A stretch of DNA of 63,931 nucleotides from Gordonia rhizosphera NBRC 16068. GTDB lineage: Bacteria; Actinomycetota; Actinomycetes; Mycobacteriales; Mycobacteriaceae. Positions 50,263 through 59,757 of the stretch are shown here, piece by piece (position 1 is the stretch's first letter; every line of letters starts with the position of its first letter). The notes under the pieces are model-generated. The model was not told where the DNA came from and searched no databases. It saw only the letters and a program-made list of their open reading frames with translations. The stretch is from assembly GCF_000298195.1 (NCBI RefSeq), contig NZ_BAHC01000191.1, positions 1-63,931 of the forward strand, written 5' to 3'. A program made the position numbers and the translations under genes.

Positions 50263-51427
50263 CGCCGCCCGAGGAGCGCCGCGGACGGCGCCGACGCCGA
50301 CGGGACCGCGCGGGTGCGGGCGGTTCGTTGCGGCGCTGGTTGCGGGCGGCTGCGGCTCTCTCATAGGCGTTCGGTTCGGTGCGAATGCTCTCGGCCTCGG
50401 ATCGGGCCAGGCGGTTCGGGTCGGCGGCGAGATCGGCGATGACGCCGCGGGCCATCCGGGCCAGTCGCCGCTCGTCAGAGTACGTGAGCTTGCGGGGAAG
50501 CTCCTGCAGCGGCACCCAGGCGACCTCGCTGACCTCGTAGTCCTCATCCGACAGCTCGCCACCGACGCTACGCAGCAGATAGTGGTGCACGGTCTTGTGA
50601 ATGCGGCGGCCCTCGCTGACGAACCAGTAGTCGATCTTGCCGAGCGGCGCCACCACGGTGCCGTGGATGCCGGTTTCCTCGGCGACCTCACGGATCGCGG
50701 TCTGCTCGGCGGTCTCGCCGGTCTCGATGTGGCCCTTGGGCAGCGACCACATCATTCGGCCACGTCGATCCATCCGCCCGATGAGGGCGGCGACGAGTTC
50801 CTCGACAGGCAGGTCGAGATCGGAGATGACCAACCCACCGGCCGACGTCTCCCGGACCGTACGCAGACGCTCCTGCGGCCGTTCGGGGCGGTTGGCCCCA
50901 CGACGGCCCTTCTTGGCCTTGGTCGTCGCCGCGCTCTCGGTGCTCACCGTCTGGGTCAGGCCGGTCTTGGTGATCTTCGCGGTCACGGAGACGAGATCGG
51001 AGGGCTTGGGTGCCGAGACCCGGGTGTGCGTCGGCTGCGGCTCATCCTCGACGATGGCGACGTGCTCGGGATCCATGCGTATCGGGCGGGGCCCGGGTTT
51101 CGGGACATCCCGACGTTCGGGTGGCGGGGGCGGATCGCTGTCGGAACCGAGCCGCGCGGCCGAGGCGCCCGACTGTGCAGGGTTCGGCGGCATCCGCCCA
51201 CGGCGGCGTCGACCCCGGCGGCCGCGTCGCGTGGGCGCGGCGGATTCCTCCGGCGTCGGAGCGCTCGGGGCGGCGCGGTGTGCGCCGTTGCGGGCGAGAT
51301 CGGCGGGCGTGATCCGGTGCTTCTCGGCGGGCTCCGGCGAGGCGCGCGTCACCTCCGACGGGCCACGTCCACCGGCCGCGACGTCGGGAGAGACGTCAGT
51401 GGGGTCGGTGGACGGATCGGCGGACAC
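50255..51427 (-). CDS. mutT4: Nudix hydrolase (MutT4-like) with disordered extension
   Basis: 390 residues. The Nudix box [23 protein letters not shown] matches GX5EX7REUXEEXGU. It cleaves nucleoside-diphosphate-linked compounds. The first 190 residues are Arg/Pro/Ser-rich and disordered-looking; a basic C-terminal tail ([12 protein letters not shown]) follows the domain. M. tuberculosis MutT4 (Rv3908) is in the same place but shorter, so the long N-terminus is notable. Divergent from pcnA. Confidence 0.92.
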   Translation of the reverse strand: MSADPSTDPTDVSPDVAAGGRGPSEVTRASPEPAEKHRITPADLARNGAHRAAPSAPTPEESAAPTRRGRRGRRRRGRMPPNPAQSGASAARLGSDSDPPPPPERRDVPKPGPRPIRMDPEHVAIVEDEPQPTHTRVSAPKPSDLVSVTAKITKTGLTQTVSTESAATTKAKKGRRGANRPERPQERLRTVRETSAGGLVISDLDLPVEELVAALIGRMDRRGRMMWSLPKGHIETGETAEQTAIREVAEETGIHGTVVAPLGKIDYWFVSEGRRIHKTVHHYLLRSVGGELSDEDYEVSEVAWVPLQELPRKLTYSDERRLARMARGVIADLAADPNRLARSEAESIRTEPNAYERAAAARNQRRNEPPAPARSRRRRRRPRRSSGGDA

Positions 51428-51573
51428 GCTCTCGATGCTAGCCGTTGGTCACCTGCCGTTTGCCTTGATGGGCCGTGGGGATGTGCATAGGTATCGTGCG
51501 GCGACGCCGTCTCGGGCTTCGATCGGTGGAGGAATTGTCGTCGTGACCGACGACAGCGGTAGGCTCACATGCC

Positions 51574-53010
51574 GTGACCGACCCCGACCGCCGCACGCGC
51601 CTGATGGCATCGGCGGCCAAGGCACTGCGCGATCTGTCCGATGTCCTCGTCCCCCTCGGGGAGTCGTTCGACGACGCCGGCCACGAGTTGTACCTGGTCG
51701 GCGGGTCGGTGCGGGACGCGGTCCTCGGCCGGCTGTCCGGCGATCTGGACTTCACCACCGACGCGCGCCCCGAACAGGTGGCGGCGCTGCTGGCCGACTG
51801 GGCCGACGCGCTGTGGGACACGGGTATCGACTTCGGCACGATCAGCGCCCGCAAGGGTGAGCACATCGTGGAGATCACCACGTTCCGCTCCGACTCCTAT
51901 GACCGCGTCGGACGCAACCCGGAGGTCGTTTACGGCCACTCACTGGATGACGACCTGGTCCGACGCGACTTCACCATCAACGCGATGGCGGTGCGGATCG
52001 GTCGCGACGGTCCCGCGGAGTTCTGCGACCCCCTCGATGGGATCACCGCGTTGCTCGCGGGTGTCATCGACACGCCGGCCACGCCGCAGGAGTCGTTCCA
52101 CGACGATCCGCTGCGCATGCTGCGGGCGGTGCGATTCGTCTCCCAGCTCGGATTTCGGGTCGCGCCCCGCGTGTTCGACGCGATCAGTGAGATGTCCGGG
52201 CAGATCGACCGCATCACCGCCGAGCGGATCCGTGTCGAGCTGGACAAGACAGTGCTCGGCGAGTATCCGGTCGAGGCCGTCGAACTCATGGTGGAGTCCG
52301 GGTTGGCCGAGCGGGTCATTCCCGAGGTGCCCGGGATGAAGCTCACCATCGACGAACACCATCAGCACAAGGACGTCTACCAGCATTCGTTGACGGTGCT
52401 GCAGCAGGCGATGGACCTCGAGGAGTCCGACCCGGATCTGGTGCTGCGGTGGGCCGCGCTGCTGCATGACATCGGTAAACCCGCGACCCGCCGCCACGAA
52501 ACCGGCGGCGGCGTCAGTTTTCACCATCACGAAGTGGTCGGCGCGAAGCTGGTTCGCAAGCGGATGCGCGCACTGAAATATCCCAAGGCGGTTGTCGACG
52601 ACGTGTCGCAGCTGGTGTTCCTGCACCTGCGATTCCACGGCTACGGCGACGGACAGTGGACGGATTCGGCGGTCCGGCGCTACGTGACCGACGCCGGTCC
52701 GTTGCTCGATCGGCTCCATAAACTCGTCCGCGCCGACTGCACCACCCGCAACCGGCGGCGGGCCCGGCGGCTGCAGGAGAACTACGACCACCTCGAACAG
52801 CGCATCACCGAGCTGCAGGCCGCCGAGGACCTCAACCGGGTGCGGCCCGACCTCGACGGCAACGCCATCATGGCGCTGCTGGGCATCCCGGCCGGGCCGG
52901 TGGTCGGGGAGGCGTGGCGGTATTTGAAAGAGCTGCGCCTGGACCGCGGGCCGTTGTCGCCGGAGGAGGCCGAGGAGGCCCTGCGCGAATGGTGGGCTCA
53001 GCGCGGCTGA
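51574..53010 (+). CDS. pcnA: CCA-adding tRNA nucleotidyltransferase
   Basis: 478 residues from GTG 51574. Nucleotidyltransferase motif YLVGGSVRDAVLGR with DLDFTTDARP, then the RNA-binding RRDFTINAMAVRI, and a C-terminal HD domain RWAALLHDIGKPATRR with HHHEVVG. Adds or repairs the tRNA 3' CCA end; needed because tRNA-Ile here lacks encoded CCA. Confidence 0.95.
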   Translation: MTDPDRRTRLMASAAKALRDLSDVLVPLGESFDDAGHELYLVGGSVRDAVLGRLSGDLDFTTDARPEQVAALLADWADALWDTGIDFGTISARKGEHIVEITTFRSDSYDRVGRNPEVVYGHSLDDDLVRRDFTINAMAVRIGRDGPAEFCDPLDGITALLAGVIDTPATPQESFHDDPLRMLRAVRFVSQLGFRVAPRVFDAISEMSGQIDRITAERIRVELDKTVLGEYPVEAVELMVESGLAERVIPEVPGMKLTIDEHHQHKDVYQHSLTVLQQAMDLEESDPDLVLRWAALLHDIGKPATRRHETGGGVSFHHHEVVGAKLVRKRMRALKYPKAVVDDVSQLVFLHLRFHGYGDGQWTDSAVRRYVTDAGPLLDRLHKLVRADCTTRNRRRARRLQENYDHLEQRITELQAAEDLNRVRPDLDGNAIMALLGIPAGPVVGEAWRYLKELRLDRGPLSPEEAEEALREWWAQRG

Positions 53011-53030
53011 GTAGTAGTAGTAGTAGTAGT
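53010..53030. repeat. (AGT)7 trinucleotide repeat after pcnA
   Basis: Seven AGT units begin in the pcnA stop codon (TGA at 53008-53010) and read as a run of TAG stops in one frame. A short microsatellite. Confidence 0.9.
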
Positions 53031-53077
53031 GCAGTTTGCACCTCGACGGTTAGCCGCGGTACCGGCGGGGCTCGGCC

Positions 53078-53169
53078 GTGGACGAGGTCGAGCCGCGGAT
53101 TCGGGAGCTGTTGGCGGCGTATCCCCGCAGATGCCCGCGAAGTTGATAGCGGATCGGATCGGGTGGTGA
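53078..53169 (+). pseudogene. IS21-family IstA transposase fragment
   Basis: GTG 53078 reads VDEVEPRIRELLAAYPR; from ATG 53131 the next frame continues MPAKLIADRIGW to TGA 53169. Together they match the IstA motif (RIRELL..YP.MPA..IAERIGW) with one frameshift. Only about 30 codons remain, with nothing of the DDE domain or istB nearby. Confidence 0.7.
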
Positions 53170-53224
53170 GCGATGTACGATCCCCACAAGCAGCGTCTGG
53201 TCGGGGTTGGTGAGAGGCGATCAG

Positions 53225-54499
53225 ATGTATCGAAATGTGATGATCGCAGCGGTCATACTGGTGTCCGCGGCGGTGGTATTCGCCAGTCTCGGTCCGGCCA
53301 CCGCTGAGCCTGTCGCGACCGGGGGATCGTTCTATGTCGCGCCGAACCCGCTGCCGACCAGGGCCAACGGTGACCTGATCCGGTCGGAGCAGGTGAGGTT
53401 GCTGGCGGGATTGGGCACGCCACTGCCGGTGTCGGCGACCAGGATCTTGTATCAGAGCGCCGACACCCGCGATGTTCCGATCGCCACGAGCGGCATCGTG
53501 TTGACGCCGACCTCGCCGTGGTCCGGGCCGGGATCGCGGCCGCTGGTCAGCTATGCCATCGGCACTCACGGTGCGGGCGACGCGTGCGCGCCCTCGATAT
53601 TGTTGACCTCGGGGGTCAGCCTCGACGGTTCATCGACACCGGTGACGGAAGCAGAGGCACTGAGCCTGGCCGCTGTACTCGCACGGGGCTACGCAGTCGT
53701 CGTCACCGACTATCAGGGGCTGGGTACCCCGGACGGACACACATTCCTGCAGCCTGTGCCTGAAGCACACGCGGTGCTCGACGCGGCTCGCGCCGCGATC
53801 CGCCTCGGTGTCACCGCCCCGCACGCACCGATCGGGATCTGGGGATACTCCCAGGGCGGCGGCGCCGCCGCGGCGGCCGCCGAACTTGCCGCCGGCTACG
53901 CACCCGACCTCGCCGTCCAGGGCACTGTGGCCGGGGCGCCCGTCGGCAACCCTGCGGTTGCGTTGCAGAACGTCGACGGCAAGTCGCTGGCCGGGCTGAC
54001 CGGGTTTTTCCTCAACGGACTCCTGGCCAGCCATCCCGAGCTCGCGCCCCGGATCACCGGCATGCTCAACCCGGCCGGCGTCGACTTCCTGCACGCCACC
54101 GCCGACCAGTGCCTTTCCGGGGTTGTGCTGCACTGGGGGTTTCGCAACACCAGGGACTTCACTATCACCGGGCAATCCATCATGGACACTCTGCAAGCCG
54201 ATCCCGTCACGAGCAGGGTGTTGGACGGCTTCGTCCTGGGGAGAGTAGCGCCGGCCGACCCGGTGCTGATCATGCAGAACACCAATGACGATGTGGTGCC
54301 GGCGCGTGCCACTCGTGAGCTTGCCGCCGGTTGGTGCGCCAAGGGCGCGAACGTGACCTACGCCAACATCGACACCCCGCCGTTGCTGCCCCAGGCAGGC
54401 ATTGTCGGCCACCTGGCCGGGGGCATCTTCTCCGGTCAGGCGGTGCAATGGCTCGCCGACCGCTTCACCGGGCTTCCTTCACAACCGAACTGCCCGTAA
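53225..54499 (+). CDS. Secreted lipase (LIP family)
   Basis: 424 residues from ATG 53225 (GAGAGG seven bases upstream). Signal peptide MYRNVMIAAVILVSAAVVFASLG, likely cut after ATA. Alpha/beta-hydrolase with nucleophile elbow GYSQGG (S209), an acid in MQNTNDDVVP and a histidine in IVGHLAGG. The family includes Candida secretory lipases and actinobacterial triacylglycerol lipases. Stands alone beside the istA scrap. Confidence 0.9.
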   Translation: MYRNVMIAAVILVSAAVVFASLGPATAEPVATGGSFYVAPNPLPTRANGDLIRSEQVRLLAGLGTPLPVSATRILYQSADTRDVPIATSGIVLTPTSPWSGPGSRPLVSYAIGTHGAGDACAPSILLTSGVSLDGSSTPVTEAEALSLAAVLARGYAVVVTDYQGLGTPDGHTFLQPVPEAHAVLDAARAAIRLGVTAPHAPIGIWGYSQGGGAAAAAAELAAGYAPDLAVQGTVAGAPVGNPAVALQNVDGKSLAGLTGFFLNGLLASHPELAPRITGMLNPAGVDFLHATADQCLSGVVLHWGFRNTRDFTITGQSIMDTLQADPVTSRVLDGFVLGRVAPADPVLIMQNTNDDVVPARATRELAAGWCAKGANVTYANIDTPPLLPQAGIVGHLAGGIFSGQAVQWLADRFTGLPSQPNCP

Positions 54500-54781
54500 C
54501 GCGGGGGTCTCGGCGTCGCCGCCGAACACCGTCGTCTCTGGTCGGTGGCGATCGATGGATGGACGCGGCATCTAGGTCAACTCGAAAGCTCTTCTGGCGT
54601 GCATGAGCAGTCATACCAGCGCCACCGACGTACCACCCTTGCCAGCGCTCAGGGTTTCGGGCCCTGGGTCGAGTTGACTGTCGAGGACATCGGAAGGGCG
54701 GCGGTGGCCGCGGTCGTCGAGCAGCGCCAGGGGTCCACGTGATGTCCATCGAGACCGCCGAGGATTGATCCGCCTCATGCG

Positions 54782-55726
54782 TCAGCGCGGCGGGGAGACC
54801 GGCGCGAAGACCTTCGCCGCGTGCGGCACCGCTTCGAACACCGCGGGCAGCTCACCGACCAGGTCGCCGTCGATGGACACCAGGGCGGTCGGATCGCTGT
54901 ACAGCTCGATTTCGCGTCCCCGCATCGTGCTCACGGTCGGGTGAGTGACATGGCGTCCCGAGAAGACCTTGGGGAAGACCATCGCCACGGTCATCCGGGC
55001 GAAATGCGGCGCGCGGGCGGCCATCGTCAGATCGATGAGACCGTCGGTCATCGACGCCCCCGGCGTGATCTGCATGCCACCGCCGTAGGATTTGGTGTTC
55101 CCGATGGCGGCGAACACGAGGTCGCCGTCGACCTTTTCGTCGTCGACCCGGACCTCGTAGTGCCGGGATTTCAGTCCGATCAGCTCGGCCGCGGCGGCGA
55201 GCGTGTAGCGGGCCTGCCCGTTGGGCCACGACATCTCGTTCGCGCGCGCGGTCACCGACGCGTCGAAGCCGGTCGCCGCGACCGTGGAGAACAGCGCCGA
55301 TCTCCCATCAGGGAAGGTCACGCGGCCCAGATCGATCGTGCGGGTGTGACCGGCGACGATCACCGCGACCGCAGCCGGCACATCGTCGAGGGGGATACCG
55401 AGGTTGCGGGCCACGTCGTTGCCGGTGCCCGCGGGGATGATGCCGAGCGGTTTGCCGGTGCCGAACGACGCTTCGAGCGCGAGGCGCAGCGTCCCGTCAC
55501 CCCCGACGACGACGAGCGCATCGGTGTCACCGCGGGCGGCTTTCCCGGCCAGATCACTCGCCTCGGCGGCGTCCTGACCGATGATCAGTTCGACGTCGCA
55601 GCCCTGTGCGGCGAACTCGTCGACCGCGCGGTGCGCGATCGCGAGACCCGCACCGTGCCGTGAGTGCGGGTTTGCCAGCACGGTGACGTGGCAACCCCGA
55701 TGGCAGCGCTGCGGATCGGAATGCAT
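54782..55726 (-). CDS. Diacylglycerol-kinase-family lipid kinase
   Basis: 314 residues. The DAGK catalytic motif VVVGGDGTLRLALE (about 72-85) and IIPAGTGNDVARNLG, ending with VSIDGDLVGELP. Family members phosphorylate diacylglycerol, sphingosine-like or phosphatidylinositol lipids with ATP. Divergent from tetR with only 20 bases between starts; regulation by that TetR is likely. Start could also be the internal GTG (VTVLANPHS). Confidence 0.92.
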   Translation of the reverse strand: MHSDPQRCHRGCHVTVLANPHSRHGAGLAIAHRAVDEFAAQGCDVELIIGQDAAEASDLAGKAARGDTDALVVVGGDGTLRLALEASFGTGKPLGIIPAGTGNDVARNLGIPLDDVPAAVAVIVAGHTRTIDLGRVTFPDGRSALFSTVAATGFDASVTARANEMSWPNGQARYTLAAAAELIGLKSRHYEVRVDDEKVDGDLVFAAIGNTKSYGGGMQITPGASMTDGLIDLTMAARAPHFARMTVAMVFPKVFSGRHVTHPTVSTMRGREIELYSDPTALVSIDGDLVGELPAVFEAVPHAAKVFAPVSPPR

Positions 55727-55734
55727 GGTCTACA

Positions 55735-55760
55735 GTGTTACACACCATGCCAATCTGTAA
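55735..55760. promoter_or_regulatory. Possible TetR operator between the lipid kinase and tetR
   Basis: GTGTTACAC (55735-55743) is a perfect nine-base palindrome, and TTACA (55738-55742) / TGTAA (55756-55760) form a wider inverted repeat overlapping the tetR start. Short arms, so tentative. Confidence 0.4.
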
Positions 55761-56349
55761 AGAAGATGTGGGTGACCAGGTGCTCGACGCGGCTCGTCGG
55801 TGCCTGCTGCGCAACGGCGGCCGCAAGGTGACCCTCGCCGAGGTCGCGCGTGAGGCCGGCGTCAGCCGGCCCACCGTCTACCGGCGCTTCCCGGACATGG
55901 CGCAGATCATTCGTACCCTGCTGACGCGCGAGGTGTTGGGCATCGTCGCCGCGGTCACCGAGACCACGCCGCTGCGGACCGCGGATCTGGATGCGGCGAT
56001 GGATCAGGTGGTACGGGTGGCCGCGGCGCTGCGCGATGACGAACTCGTCGCCGCCCTCTGGCGGGAGCAGCGCGAGTTCATGATGCCGTACGTGTTCGAC
56101 CGGCTCGGGACCAGCCAGCTCGGCGTCCTGGACATTCTCACCGACATCGTGGCCCGCGGTCAGGACCGTGGCGAGGTCCGCGACGGCGATCCGAAGAAGA
56201 TGGCGTCGATGGTGCTGCTCATCGCTCAGGCGGCCGTGCAGTCACGTGCACTCGTCGAATCGATCCTCGGCGACGAGTGGAGCATCGAACTGCATCAGGC
56301 GCTCACGTCGTACCTGCGACCACCCGACACCCTGCCGCCGGCATCCTGA
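55747..56349 (+). CDS. TetR-family regulator upstream of glpD
   Basis: 200 residues. HTH in VTLAEVAREAGVSRPTVYRRFPDMAQII. Divergent from the lipid kinase and overlapping glpD (TGATG), so the two downstream genes are coupled. It probably controls glycerolipid metabolism here. Confidence 0.92.
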   Translation: MPICKEDVGDQVLDAARRCLLRNGGRKVTLAEVAREAGVSRPTVYRRFPDMAQIIRTLLTREVLGIVAAVTETTPLRTADLDAAMDQVVRVAAALRDDELVAALWREQREFMMPYVFDRLGTSQLGVLDILTDIVARGQDRGEVRDGDPKKMASMVLLIAQAAVQSRALVESILGDEWSIELHQALTSYLRPPDTLPPAS

Positions 56350-57908
56350 TGGTCGCCCTCGACGCCCGCAGCCGGCGCGACGCACTGACGCGACTCGCCG
56401 ACCCCGACGATCCGATCGACGTGCTCGTCGTCGGGGGCGGGATCACCGGGGCCGGCGTGGCGCTCGACGCCGCCACCCGAGGTCTGCGGGTGGCGCTCGT
56501 TGAAGCCCACGATCTGGCGTTCGGCACGTCGCGATGGAGCAGCAAACTCGTGCACGGCGGGCTGCGCTACCTCGTCGGCGGGCATCTCGCGATCGCCCGC
56601 GAGAGCGCGGTGGAACGCCATCACCTGATGACCGTCATCGCGCCGCACCTGATCCGGCCCGTACCGCAGGTGATCCCCGACCACGGGGCCCGCGTGTCGT
56701 CGACGATGGTGCGGGCCGGCCTGCGGGCGGGTGACCTGCTGCGACGCACCGCCGGCACCTCGTCGACGGTGCTGGCTCCACCGGTCCGGTTGGGCGTCGA
56801 CGACACGCTCGAGCTGTGTCCGGCGGTCCGGCGGACCGGTCTGCGCGGCAGCATCGTCGGCACCGATGGGCAACTCGTCGACGATGCGCGGCTCGTCGTC
56901 GCAGTCGCCCGCACTGCCGCCGCATTCGGCGCGACGATCGCCACCTATACCCGCGCCGAGCAGGTCACCGGAACCGGTGCGCGACTGACCGACACCCGCA
57001 CCGGTGAGAGTTTCGATGTGACCGCGCGTGCCGTCGTCAATGCGACCGGCGTGTGGGCCGGCGACCTCGATCCGAGTCTTCGGGTGCGGCCGAGCCGCGG
57101 CACCCACCTGGTCTTCGACGCGGCCACGTTCGGCCACCCGACCGGTGCGCTGACGGTGCCGGTCGCGGGGTCGGTGTCGCGGTTCGTGTTTGCCCTGCCC
57201 GAACAGCTCGACCGGGTCTATGTGGGTCTGACGGATGTGGATGCCCCGGGCCCGATCCCCGACGTCCCGGAACCCGACGACGCCGAGATCGACTTCCTGA
57301 TCGGGGCGATCAACCGGGCCCTCGAACAGCCGGTGACGCGTGCCGACGTCATCGGGAGCTTCGCCGGGCTGCGCCCGCTCATCGACTCCGGACGACACGT
57401 CGGCCGGAGCGGGGGCCGGGGCGCGGGCACCGCCGACCTCGCCGACGTGTCCCGGCGACACCGGGTGCACGTCTCCGACGGCACGCTGGTCGGGGTGATC
57501 GGCGGGAAGCTCACCACGTACCGGCGGATGGCGGAGGACGCCGTCGACGCCGCGATCGCCGCGAGTGGTCTGCGCGCGGGTCGGTGCGTCACCACGACCA
57601 CCCCGCTCATCGGCGCCGCGGCCGTGCCGGCGGACCGGACGTTACCGGCGTCGATGGTCGCGCGGTTCGGGTCGGAGGCGTCGAAGGTGGTGGCCTCGGC
57701 GACGGTGGACCGTCCGCTGGCCGCGATCGCCGGGGGCCTTGACGTGACCCGTGCCGAGGTCGAGTACGCCGTCACGCACGAAGGGGCGATCACGGTCGAC
57801 GACGTCGTGCACCGGCGCACGCGGATCGGTCTCGTCGACGCCGACGCCGACCTGGCGCGCGGTGCGGTCACCGAGATCGTCGACGCCGCGCTGGATGCGC
57901 TCGACTGA
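56349..57908 (+). CDS. glpD: Glycerol-3-phosphate dehydrogenase, FAD-dependent
   Basis: 519 residues from ATG 56349. FAD motif VLVVGGGITGAGVALDAATRG near the N-terminus; FGTSRWSSKLVHGGLRYL and VGVIGGKLTTYRRMAEDAVD are the family signatures. Oxidises glycerol 3-phosphate to dihydroxyacetone phosphate, passing electrons to the quinone pool. With the adjacent lipid kinase and TetR it suggests a glycerolipid module. Shares its region with no upstream glycerol kinase. Confidence 0.93.
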   Translation: MVALDARSRRDALTRLADPDDPIDVLVVGGGITGAGVALDAATRGLRVALVEAHDLAFGTSRWSSKLVHGGLRYLVGGHLAIARESAVERHHLMTVIAPHLIRPVPQVIPDHGARVSSTMVRAGLRAGDLLRRTAGTSSTVLAPPVRLGVDDTLELCPAVRRTGLRGSIVGTDGQLVDDARLVVAVARTAAAFGATIATYTRAEQVTGTGARLTDTRTGESFDVTARAVVNATGVWAGDLDPSLRVRPSRGTHLVFDAATFGHPTGALTVPVAGSVSRFVFALPEQLDRVYVGLTDVDAPGPIPDVPEPDDAEIDFLIGAINRALEQPVTRADVIGSFAGLRPLIDSGRHVGRSGGRGAGTADLADVSRRHRVHVSDGTLVGVIGGKLTTYRRMAEDAVDAAIAASGLRAGRCVTTTTPLIGAAAVPADRTLPASMVARFGSEASKVVASATVDRPLAAIAGGLDVTRAEVEYAVTHEGAITVDDVVHRRTRIGLVDADADLARGAVTEIVDAALDALD

Positions 57909-57921
57909 TCGGTCCGGCTGA

Positions 57922-59013
57922 TCAATAACCCATCGTCCGGAGCGCGTCGGCGAGCCGATCGAGATCCTTGCGTTCGACGTCGAGGTGCGGACTGATCCGC
58001 AACACCGACTGCTCGGTGGCCAGCGGGGCACGCCAGGAGTCGGCGCAGGTGACGAGGATGCCCAGCGAACGCAGCTTGTCACGCGCGGCGGCCACATCCG
58101 ACGGCTGCCATCCCGGCGGCGGCGCGAGGGTGGTGATCGCTGACGGTTCCTCGGGGCGTTCGAGCACCTCCCAGCTGCCGATGCCGTCGAGCCGTTCGCG
58201 CGTGTGCCGGCCGATTGCCGCGAGTTCGCGGAACACCCGCTGCTGGCCGATCGCGAGGACCTCGGACACCGCGACACCGAGGCCGAGGCGGCCGGCGACG
58301 AAGGCCTCCGAGCTCTCCACCTCGACCGGGCGCAACGCATCCGAGCGGATCGCGAGGAATCCGACCCCGCGTGGGCCGGTGAGCCATTTGCGGCTGGTCC
58401 CGTAGACGATGTCGGCCCCGGTGACGGTGGGGACCTGGCCCGCGGATTGCGCCATGTCGACCACCACCGGCACTCCGGCGGCGTGTGCGACCTCGACGAT
58501 GCGGGTGACCGGCTGGACGACGCCGGACGCGGATCCGATGTGACAGATGTGGATGAAGTCGGGCTGCTCGAACTGCAGCATGTTCTCCAGCGCGTCGGTG
58601 TCGACGTGCCCGTCGATGTCGGCGTCGGGCAGCGGGCGGACCGCATAACCGCGACGCTCGAACTCGACGAGATTGGGGCCGAACTCGTTCTTCGCCACCC
58701 ACACGGTCGTGGAGATGGGCAGATTCCAGTAGGTGAGCAGTGCGCGCAGCGCGGCGCGGGCGCTTTCCCGGAAGGCGAGTTCATCGGCGGTGTGGCCGAT
58801 CAACGACGCGAGATCACGCTTGTCACGCGCGATCTCCTCGGCCCGGTCCTCGGCGGCGATGTAGGAACCGCGTTCGGATTCGCGCCACAGATGGGCCGAG
58901 ATCACCCCGATGACCGCGTTGGACGACCGGCCTGCGGCCGCCGAGTCGAGATGCACGATGTCCGGGCGCAGACGAGCGCGGTGGAACTGTTCACCCAGTT
59001 CGCTCACGTACAT
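57922..59013 (-). CDS. Class V aminotransferase-fold PLP enzyme, EgtE-like
   Basis: 363 residues from ATG 59013; the frame is open 150 bases further but lacks a better start. The PLP lysine lies in YGTSRKWLTGPRGVG, with HICHIGSASGVVQPV and VVVDMAQSAGQVP in front. The N-terminal LDSAAAGRSSNAVI and SERGSYIAAE blocks resemble EgtE, the ergothioneine C-S lyase. The other egt genes are absent here, so the specific role is inference. Convergent with glpD (13-base gap). Confidence 0.8.
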   Translation of the reverse strand: MYVSELGEQFHRARLRPDIVHLDSAAAGRSSNAVIGVISAHLWRESERGSYIAAEDRAEEIARDKRDLASLIGHTADELAFRESARAALRALLTYWNLPISTTVWVAKNEFGPNLVEFERRGYAVRPLPDADIDGHVDTDALENMLQFEQPDFIHICHIGSASGVVQPVTRIVEVAHAAGVPVVVDMAQSAGQVPTVTGADIVYGTSRKWLTGPRGVGFLAIRSDALRPVEVESSEAFVAGRLGLGVAVSEVLAIGQQRVFRELAAIGRHTRERLDGIGSWEVLERPEEPSAITTLAPPPGWQPSDVAAARDKLRSLGILVTCADSWRAPLATEQSVLRISPHLDVERKDLDRLADALRTMGY

Positions 59014-59118
59014 GGGACTGAACCTACCGGCCGTGACCGACCGAGAGCTTGTCGGGTGCAAGCGTGGTGTGTCGCCGCCGGGCGGAACCGGGGCAGGCCG
59101 CGCTGCGTCGAATCTCCT

Positions 59119-59757
59119 ATGGACGCGGGCATCGACTACCTCTTCGGGCTCGGCGATGGACACATGACGACGTGGGTGTCCGTGGCGGACGCCGATCTCG
59201 ACGGGGACGGGAACGCCGATGCGGTGATGCTGGATTTCGACGGCGACGGTCGCCGCGACGACGCGATGTGGGACAGCGACGGTGACGGCACCGCCGACGT
59301 CGCCGCCCTCGACACCGACGACGATGATCTGCCCGACACGTTCTATCGGGATGCGGGTACGGGGGTGTGGGGTCAGCTGGTCGCCGATCCCGGAACGCTC
59401 CGGCCAACGCCGGGCATCGCGGTCGTGCCGGAGGATCCGGACCGAGAACCACCGCCCGACCGAGAGCCACCGACGGACCCGGACCCACCGCCCGATCCGG
59501 GCCGGGTCAAGTTGCCGGCGCCAGGCACCGAACCCGACGATGCCGACGGGGTGTTGCGCGCCGAGGACCTCGACGGCGACGGCCGTGTCGACGTGGAGCT
59601 GGTCGGTTCACGCTGCGCCGGCATCCCCGTCGCCGAGCGGCTCTACATCGACGAGGACGGCGACGGTCGCTTCGACCGGGTCCTCGTGGACGAGGACGGG
59701 GACGGCCGCGCCGACGTCAGCCTGGATGACCGTTCGCCCCGATTCGGGGATCGGTGA
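59119..59757 (+). CDS. Calcium-binding-repeat protein
   Basis: 212 residues. Seven acidic repeats of the dxDGDGxxD type: DLDGDGNADA, DFDGDGRRDD, DSDGDGTADV, DTDDDDLPDT, DLDGDGRVDV, DEDGDGRFDR, DEDGDGRADV, as in thrombospondin-type-3, dockerin or EF-hand-like calcium sites. A Pro/Asp/Glu-rich linker (PDREPPPDREPPTDPDPPPD) separates repeats 4 and 5. No signal peptide is seen, so an intracellular calcium role is possible. The 3' end overlaps the convergent MFS gene by 41 bases. Confidence 0.85.
   Translation: MDAGIDYLFGLGDGHMTTWVSVADADLDGDGNADAVMLDFDGDGRRDDAMWDSDGDGTADVAALDTDDDDLPDTFYRDAGTGVWGQLVADPGTLRPTPGIAVVPEDPDREPPPDREPPTDPDPPPDPGRVKLPAPGTEPDDADGVLRAEDLDGDGRVDVELVGSRCAGIPVAERLYIDEDGDGRFDRVLVDEDGDGRADVSLDDRSPRFGDR

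Noticed and set aside
54545..54742. 65-residue frame with ELTVEDIGRAAVAAVV, resembling the end of a dehydrogenase/epimerase
   Set aside because: Too short and lacking a start signal; at most a gene remnant.
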